Of a stretch of DNA of 10,293 nt, positions 6,872 to 10,293 are shown in pieces. The DNA lies in assembly GCA_913046805.1 (NCBI GenBank), contig CAJWTA010000036.1, positions 1 to 10,293 of the forward strand. The letters are read 5' to 3'. The translations under genes and the position numbers were made by a program. The stretch is from an uncultured Fidelibacterota bacterium. Lineage in GTDB: Bacteria > Marinisomatota > Marinisomatia > Marinisomatales > TCS55. The notes below the pieces were generated by a model. That model saw only the letters and a program-made list of their open reading frames with translations. It made no database searches and was not told the DNA's origin. Numbering within the stretch: the first letter of the stretch is position 1; each line of letters begins with the position of its first letter.

Positions 6872-8470
6872 CTTTATCTTCGCTTTTTTCGGCAACTTTA
6901 CTTCTGCACTCTGCTTGATCAAATATTCCGAAGCGGAAAGTGCAGCATTTGCTCCATGTCCCATTGAGACAATGATTTGTTTGTGTGGCACTGAGGACAC
7001 ATCGCCACCTGCAAATATACCGCTGACCGATGTTTCACATCGATCATTTGTAATGATTTCACCATATTCATTTAGCTCTAATAAATTGTTTACGAAATGA
7101 CTATTTGGAGATAAACCGATTTGGATAAACACAGCAGATGTATTTATTGTATAAATATCTTTGGTTGATTTGTCCATATAGCGTAAGCCCGTTACTTTTT
7201 TGTTATCACCTAAGATTTTCTGTGTTTCTACATTTAAAATGATGTCGATATTGTTGGTATCTCGCGCCTTGTCACGTAAAATTTTATCCGCTTTTGAGAA
7301 AGGCAAGAATTCAAGTACGGTCACAGTCTTCGCAATATTTGATAAATCTAAGGCTGCTTCAAGCCCTGAATTTCCAGCACCTACTACAATCACATTTTTG
7401 CCTTTGAAAAACGGACCATCGCAATGGGGACAATACGCAACACCTTTTCCCATGTACTCTTTTTCACCTGGAACATTTAAATTTCTCCATTTGGCACCTG
7501 TAGCTATTATCACCGATCTAGACTCAATTATCTCACCGCTAGAAAGTGTAATGTGTTTTGTATTTCCATCGCTAATGTTTTCTACACGTACATCCTCTTT
7601 TAGTGTAATATCATATTCTTTTGCATGATTCAGCAGATTTGAGGTTAGTTCTTTGCCAGTAGTGTAAGGGCTAGAAATGAAGTTTTCAATTCCAACGGTT
7701 TCCGTGAGCTGGCCACCAAATTTTTCTGCAACAACGGTCACTTTAAGACCTTTGCGAGTAGAATAAATTGCGGAGCTTACTCCAGCGGGTCCACCGCCAA
7801 CTACCACTACATCTTGCAGTGGTAAATTTGATTTTTGGGGTGTTGCTGGTTTGCTGCTTAGCAAATTTTTATCGACCAATTTTTTTAATATATTTGCTGT
7901 ACTTATTCTGCCGCTAGCGATCATTTCACTGTCGATAAAAACAGATGGAACGCTTTGTATATCACGCGATTTAACTAACTTTGGATATAGATTGCCATCA
8001 ATAGTGTGATTGGTAATTTTGTCATTAACCAAAGCAAACTGATTGAGGCTTTGAACAACATCTGGGCAATTTTCACAGCTTAGACTTATCACTGTTTCAA
8101 AATCGATATTCGTATCAATTCGTTTGATTTGATCGATAAGAGATGTATCTAAATTGAGTTTAGATCCGCCAGCTTGCAATGTCCCTAGTATCAGAGAATT
8201 GAATTCGTGACCTCCTGGTATGCCAGAAAAAAGAATACCTGTTGGTGTGTCATCCGATGCAATTTCAAACGTGAGAGGAGAGTATTGATTAAATGCGGTT
8301 TTATCAATGCGCACATCGAGTTTATCAAAGATACTTGCTATGCCATTTAAAAACGTTAAAAAAGATTCTTTTTTAGGATGGTCCTGGTCATTGACAAGAA
8401 AGGATACTTTCTTGTCAATCTTGTCCGCATAAACCTTTAACGATTCGAGAAGTTGTGGTGATAATTCCAA
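6863..8470 (-). CDS. ahpF: Alkyl hydroperoxide reductase subunit F, NADH-dependent flavoprotein
   Basis: A 535-residue cytoplasmic flavoenzyme that takes electrons from NADH and reduces AhpC. All AhpF parts are present. The N-terminal double thioredoxin-like domain (1-200) has the redox pair Cys132/Cys135 in SCENCPD. An FAD-binding GGGPAG is at 225-230, ATGAKWRNLNVPGE at 323-336, the thioredoxin-reductase-type CPHCDGP at 347-353 with Cys347/Cys350, the NADH-binding GAGNSG at 364-369 and the second FAD motif AGGD at 487-490. The N-terminal domain separates it from plain thioredoxin reductase. The start is a TTG (8468-8470): it lies one base after the ahpC stop, has GGAAAG upstream, and gives the N-terminus expected from E. 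coli AhpF (521 residues). The extra length is partly a basic C-terminal tail, VKLPKKAKIKSK. Co-transcribed with ahpC and probably translationally coupled to it. Confidence 0.96.
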   Translation of the reverse strand: MELSPQLLESLKVYADKIDKKVSFLVNDQDHPKKESFLTFLNGIASIFDKLDVRIDKTAFNQYSPLTFEIASDDTPTGILFSGIPGGHEFNSLILGTLQAGGSKLNLDTSLIDQIKRIDTNIDFETVISLSCENCPDVVQSLNQFALVNDKITNHTIDGNLYPKLVKSRDIQSVPSVFIDSEMIASGRISTANILKKLVDKNLLSSKPATPQKSNLPLQDVVVVGGGPAGVSSAIYSTRKGLKVTVVAEKFGGQLTETVGIENFISSPYTTGKELTSNLLNHAKEYDITLKEDVRVENISDGNTKHITLSSGEIIESRSVIIATGAKWRNLNVPGEKEYMGKGVAYCPHCDGPFFKGKNVIVVGAGNSGLEAALDLSNIAKTVTVLEFLPFSKADKILRDKARDTNNIDIILNVETQKILGDNKKVTGLRYMDKSTKDIYTINTSAVFIQIGLSPNSHFVNNLLELNEYGEIITNDRCETSVSGIFAGGDVSSVPHKQIIVSMGHGANAALSASEYLIKQSAEVKLPKKAKIKSK

Positions 8471-8471
8471 T

Positions 8472-9041
8472 TTATATCTTTCCAGTTAAGTCTAATGTTG
8501 GAACCAATGTTTCTTCGCCTTCACGCCATTTAGCAGGGCAACGCTCATCGGGATTTTCATACACATGTATTGCTGCCTTTACTTTTCTGAGTAACTCATC
8601 TGCATCTCTGCCCATACCTTCAGACGTTACCTCATAGGCTTGAACTACTCCATTTGGGTCCAAAACAAATGTAGCGCGCTCTGAACGTCCTTCATTGGGG
8701 CGTAACACCTTAAATTGTTTGGATAACTTGAACTGATCATCACTGAGCATTGGAAAACGAACTGTTCCAACCGCTTCTGATTTTTCATGCCATGCTTTGT
8801 GTGTCCAATGACTATCTGTCGATACTGAATATATTTCAACACCTAGCTTTAAAAAATGATCGTAGTTACTAGCAAGATCTTCCAGTTCGGTTGGACAGAC
8901 AAATGTAAAGTCGGCTGGATAAAAGAAAAATACAGACCACTTTCCAATGACATCCTTTTCAGAAACGGTAAAAAAGTCTTCCGCACCATGACGAAAGGCG
9001 TTTAATTCAAATGGTTTAATTGTGCGATTTATATGTGACAT
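8472..9041 (-). CDS. ahpC: Alkyl hydroperoxide reductase subunit C (2-Cys peroxiredoxin)
   Basis: A 189-residue typical 2-Cys peroxiredoxin of the AhpC type, which reduces hydrogen peroxide and organic hydroperoxides in the cytoplasm. The peroxidatic site is FYPADFTFVCPTE, with Pro42, Thr46 and Cys49; the conserved Arg122 completes the pocket. The resolving cysteine is Cys168 in DERCPAKW. The C-terminus TLDLTGKI closely matches E. coli AhpC (187 residues), so the gene is full length. The ATG at 9039-9041 has AGAGGT about 8 bases upstream on the minus strand. ahpF follows after a single base. A 74-bp gap separates it from the cysteine-rich gene upstream and holds a plausible promoter, so ahpCF may have its own control. 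Confidence 0.97.
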   Translation of the reverse strand: MSHINRTIKPFELNAFRHGAEDFFTVSEKDVIGKWSVFFFYPADFTFVCPTELEDLASNYDHFLKLGVEIYSVSTDSHWTHKAWHEKSEAVGTVRFPMLSDDQFKLSKQFKVLRPNEGRSERATFVLDPNGVVQAYEVTSEGMGRDADELLRKVKAAIHVYENPDERCPAKWREGEETLVPTLDLTGKI

Positions 9042-9077
9042 CTGTGAATACCTCTATTTTTTAAATAATTTTCACAG
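9042..9077 (-). promoter_or_regulatory. 7-bp inverted repeat in the ahpC leader enclosing the ribosome site
   Basis: On the minus strand CTGTGAA (complement of 9071-9077) and TTCACAG (complement of 9042-9048, ending at the ahpC ATG) are perfect inverted copies 22 bases apart. The loop between them holds the AGAGGT ribosome site. In the mRNA this could form a stem that hides the start region, or the DNA could be a binding site. No OxyR or PerR consensus is visible. Function is inferred only from position. Confidence 0.3.
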
Positions 9078-9079
9078 TT

Positions 9080-9108
9080 AAAATATCGCTCTAAACGCTC
9101 AAATGCAA
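9080..9108 (-). promoter_or_regulatory. Candidate sigma70-like promoter for ahpC
   Basis: Read on the minus strand, TTGCAT (9103-9108) and TATTTT (9080-9085) are separated by exactly 17 bases. They match the -35 and -10 consensus at 3 of 6 and 4 of 6 positions. The transcript would begin near 9073, giving a leader of about 30 bases before the ahpC start. It suggests that ahpCF can be expressed apart from the two small genes upstream. If the organism uses a Bacteroidota-type sigma factor, these boxes may be misread. Confidence 0.35.
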
Positions 9109-9115
9109 CCCTTTT

Positions 9116-9298
9116 TTATTCATTACCATTTTCAACTTCAATCCACACCAATTTATCGTATTTGAATTGATATGATATCAAATTGGGATTGCAACAGATC
9201 TCGCAATCCCAAACTATTTGATCGGATACATCACTTGTATCAATCTCAATATCAAAGCTCTCGTAGCAATGGTAGCAATGTATCGTGTGGTTTATCAT
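9116..9298 (-). CDS. CPXCG-motif cysteine-rich mini-protein, likely zinc-binding
   Basis: A 60-residue protein with two cysteine pairs: CYHC (Cys8, Cys11) and DCEICC (Cys32, Cys35, Cys36), followed by NPN and a C-terminal beta-like stretch ending in acidic residues. The layout matches the CPXCG cysteine-rich family (two knuckles about 20 residues apart, second one DCxVCC-like), small proteins of unknown role thought to bind zinc. The first knuckle deviates: it reads CYHCY where the family has CPxCG. The ATG at 9296-9298 begins 3 bp after the stop of the tiny membrane protein upstream, with no strong ribosome site of its own, so coupling is likely. It lies 74 bp before ahpC on the same strand. 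Confidence 0.82.
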   Translation of the reverse strand: MINHTIHCYHCYESFDIEIDTSDVSDQIVWDCEICCNPNLISYQFKYDKLVWIEVENGNE

Positions 9299-9301
9299 GG
9301 T

Positions 9302-9463
9302 TCATTTTAAGAAAAAATACAGCATTAAAACTAAGCACCCTGCGCCAGCAAACAGAATGTTCTTAAAGTCTCTTTTGCCCATTCGCGTTTGATCATATAC
9401 CCATGTCAACGACCAGTAAATTATCCATAGTGACAAAAAAATAATTAAAAATGTATCTAGCAT
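9302..9463 (-). CDS. 53-residue two-helix membrane protein, unknown function
   Basis: This short frame starts with ATG (9461-9463) and stops with TGA (9302-9304). It encodes two hydrophobic helices, about residues 5-22 (FLIIFLSLWIIYWSLTWV) and 36-52 (NILFAGAGCLVLMLYFF), joined by a basic loop with DQTRMGKRDFK. This is a plausible helical hairpin with the loop in the cytoplasm. The stop lies 3 bp before the start of the cysteine-rich gene, typical of an operon. No clear ribosome site precedes the ATG, which is the main doubt. I do not recognise the family. It is the first gene of the minus-strand run that leads to ahpCF. Confidence 0.6.
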   Translation of the reverse strand: MLDTFLIIFLSLWIIYWSLTWVYDQTRMGKRDFKNILFAGAGCLVLMLYFFLK

Positions 9464-9521
9464 AATATTTGAAGAGTAATTATTGCGTGTATTTTAACAA
9501 ATAAAAATTGTAGTTTCGCGT

Positions 9522-9537
9522 CTGATTTTCTAATCAG
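9522..9537. repeat. Perfect 6-bp hairpin/palindrome in a divergent intergenic region
   Basis: CTGATT (9522-9527), loop TTCT, AATCAG (9532-9537) pair fully. It sits in the 109-bp gap between the divergent tiny membrane protein gene (minus) and the histone-like gene (plus), about 36 bases before the latter's start. It could be an operator for either promoter. No convincing -35/-10 pair could be fixed for either direction. Confidence 0.3.
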
Positions 9538-9572
9538 TTAAATACTATTAACACAAAAAAGAAAGAGATACA

Positions 9573-9749
9573 ATGTCTAAAACGAATTCATTATTTGATC
9601 AGATTCAGTCTTTATACGCAACTTTTGAAGAAGAGCACGCAAAAAATGCTGGCGGTAACAAAGCTGCTGGAAGTCGCGCCCGTAAAGCATTGGGTGAAAT
9701 CAAGAAGCTCGTGACCGCTTACAGAAAAGCATCTGTTGCTGGTGAATAA
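9573..9749 (+). CDS. Histone H1-like small DNA-associated protein
   Basis: A 58-residue protein of the Hc1/histone H1-like type found widely in Bacteroidota and some other bacteria. The N-terminal half is helical and acidic (SLFDQIQSLYATFEEEH); it is followed by the diagnostic NKAAGSRARKALGEIKKL (29-46) and a basic helix with TAYRKAS. Relatives share the GNKAAGxRARK core and are about 55-60 residues, so this copy is complete. Such proteins are thought to bind DNA and help pack the nucleoid; this is known by family, not shown here. The ATG at 9573-9575 follows a purine-rich AAAGAAAGAGA site. It is monocistronic, ending in a strong intrinsic terminator, which suggests high expression. Too short for most gene-length cut-offs. 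Confidence 0.82.
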   Translation: MSKTNSLFDQIQSLYATFEEEHAKNAGGNKAAGSRARKALGEIKKLVTAYRKASVAGE

Positions 9750-9768
9750 TTAACTGTATTCAGTTAAT
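9749..9768 (+). other. Perfect 8-bp hairpin directly after the histone-like stop codon
   Basis: ATTAACTG (9749-9756), loop TATT, CAGTTAAT (9761-9768) form a perfect stem that begins on the last base of the TAA. It is followed 8 bases later by the stronger terminator hairpin. It may protect the mRNA 3' end; no U-tract follows it directly. Confidence 0.45.
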
Positions 9769-9776
9769 ATGTTTTG

Positions 9777-9806
9777 AAAAAGCCTCTTAGAAGTAAGGGG
9801 CTTTTT
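9777..9806 (+). terminator. Strong intrinsic terminator of the histone-like gene
   Basis: A 13-bp stem pairs 9777-9789 (AAAAAGCCTCTTA) with 9794-9806 (TAAGGGGCTTTTT) around a GAAG tetraloop, with one G-U wobble. The right arm ends in five Ts, giving an A-tract, GC core and U-tract typical of rho-independent termination. It is the clearest terminator in the window and separates the histone-like gene from the pirin gene. Confidence 0.92.
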
Positions 9807-9859
9807 CATTTAACTGCCGTAAATTATACCTATAGTAAAAGCTTTACAGGCAACATTAT

Positions 9860-10293
9860 ATGAGCACAACCACTAGAAATATTGAATATCTTGTCGAGGG
9901 CATTAAAACCTCAGATGGGGCAGGCGTGAGCTTGACCCGCATTATCGGTAGTCCTGAACTTAATATGCTAGACCCTTTCTTACTCTTGGATGAATTTGGT
10001 AGTGATAATCCAAACGATTATATCGCAGGATTTCCTCCGCATCCCCATCGCGGATTTGAGACCATAACCTATATGATCAATGGAAAGTTCACGCACAAGG
10101 ACACCGCAGGCAACAAGGGACACCTCAGCGATGGAGGTGTGCAATGGATGACCGCAGGAAGAGGGGTGATTCACAGCGAAATGCCTGAGCAGACCGAAGG
10201 GCTAGTCAGAGGGTTTCAGCTTTGGTTCAATCTTCCCAAAGAAAAGAAAATGATCGATCCAGCTTATCACGATATTCAGGCGGATCAGATCCC
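9860..10293 (+). CDS. Pirin family protein, 5' part (C-terminus outside the window)
   Basis: The first 144 residues of a bicupin pirin, usually 230-290 long. The N-terminal cupin is intact and carries the four metal ligands of the family: His61 and His63 in PPHPHRGFET, and His105 and Glu107 in GRGVIHSEMP. Also typical are the LDPFLLLDEFG segment (37-47), the DGGVQWMTAG segment (91-100) and GFQLWFNLP. Pirins bind iron or another metal; E. coli YhhW has quercetin 2,3-dioxygenase activity, while others affect stress responses or pyruvate metabolism. The role here is not decided by sequence. The ATG at 9860 has ACAGG about 10 bases upstream. It follows a terminator, so it has its own promoter, which I could not place with confidence. 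Confidence 0.95.
   Translation, partial: MSTTTRNIEYLVEGIKTSDGAGVSLTRIIGSPELNMLDPFLLLDEFGSDNPNDYIAGFPPHPHRGFETITYMINGKFTHKDTAGNKGHLSDGGVQWMTAGRGVIHSEMPEQTEGLVRGFQLWFNLPKEKKMIDPAYHDIQADQI

Noticed and set aside
7200..7628. 142-residue plus-strand frame opposite ahpF
   Set aside because: Antisense of a clear, full-length ahpF; its translation resembles no protein family.
6863..8470. Reading the flavoprotein as thioredoxin reductase
   Set aside because: It has the extra N-terminal domain with the CENC pair and lies next to ahpC, which defines AhpF.
9042..9115. OxyR or PerR box upstream of ahpC
   Set aside because: No sequence close to the known OxyR or PerR consensus could be found; only AT-rich stretches and the CTGTGAA inverted repeat are present.
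9980..10174. Minus-strand 64-residue frame in the pirin gene
   Set aside because: Lies opposite the conserved metal-binding segment of pirin and is explained by its codons.
1..10293. CRISPR, tRNA, insertion sequence or attachment sites
   Set aside because: No regularly spaced repeats, cloverleaf-like sequence, transposase or recombinase genes, or long direct or inverted terminal repeats were seen.

Overview
The window is about 10.3 kb of AT-rich bacterial DNA from a Gram-negative organism. Outer-membrane-type products (a lipoprotein, and an exported peptidase with a barrel-like C-terminus), an M1 peptidase N-terminus of the style seen in Bacteroidota and their relatives, and a small histone H1-like protein point to the FCB group. 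A marine lineage such as Marinimicrobia or a flavobacterium-like relative fits, but this is inference: there is no rRNA or other phylogenetic marker, and a marine gammaproteobacterium cannot be excluded. I see no tRNA, rRNA, CRISPR array, insertion sequence or phage gene.

Layout. 1-687 (+): the C-terminal part of diaminopropionate ammonia-lyase (dpaL), cut by the window edge. 691-2049 (-): a CotH-type kinase-fold lipoprotein, convergent with dpaL and only 3 bp from it. 2050-2529: an AT-rich intergenic stretch with a 9-bp inverted repeat and a probable 56-residue two-helix membrane protein on the minus strand. 2530-6822 (+): a likely three-gene operon of a secreted M1-family zinc peptidase with a barrel-like C-terminal third, a single-span membrane protein of unknown function, and a divergent SfsA-family (PD-(D/E)XK-type) protein. 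6863-9463 (-): a redox cluster transcribed right to left, with a 53-residue two-helix membrane protein, a CPXCG-type cysteine-rich mini-protein, AhpC and AhpF. 9573-9749 (+): a histone H1-like small basic protein followed by a strong intrinsic terminator. 9860-10293 (+): the N-terminal part of a pirin, cut by the window edge.

How the genes work together. AhpC and AhpF form one system: AhpF passes electrons from NADH through FAD and its disulfide centres to AhpC, which reduces peroxides. The tiny membrane protein and the cysteine-rich protein just upstream are on the same strand and may be co-transcribed, so a link to redox or metal stress is possible but unproven. The M1 peptidase acts outside the cytoplasm. 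If its C-terminal region really is an outer-membrane barrel, the enzyme would be anchored in the outer membrane.

The observations most worth following are the M1 peptidase with its barrel-like C-terminus, the divergent SfsA protein, the unannotated small proteins beside ahpCF, and a recurring pattern of short perfect hairpins that overlap or touch the stop codons of transcript-terminal genes.
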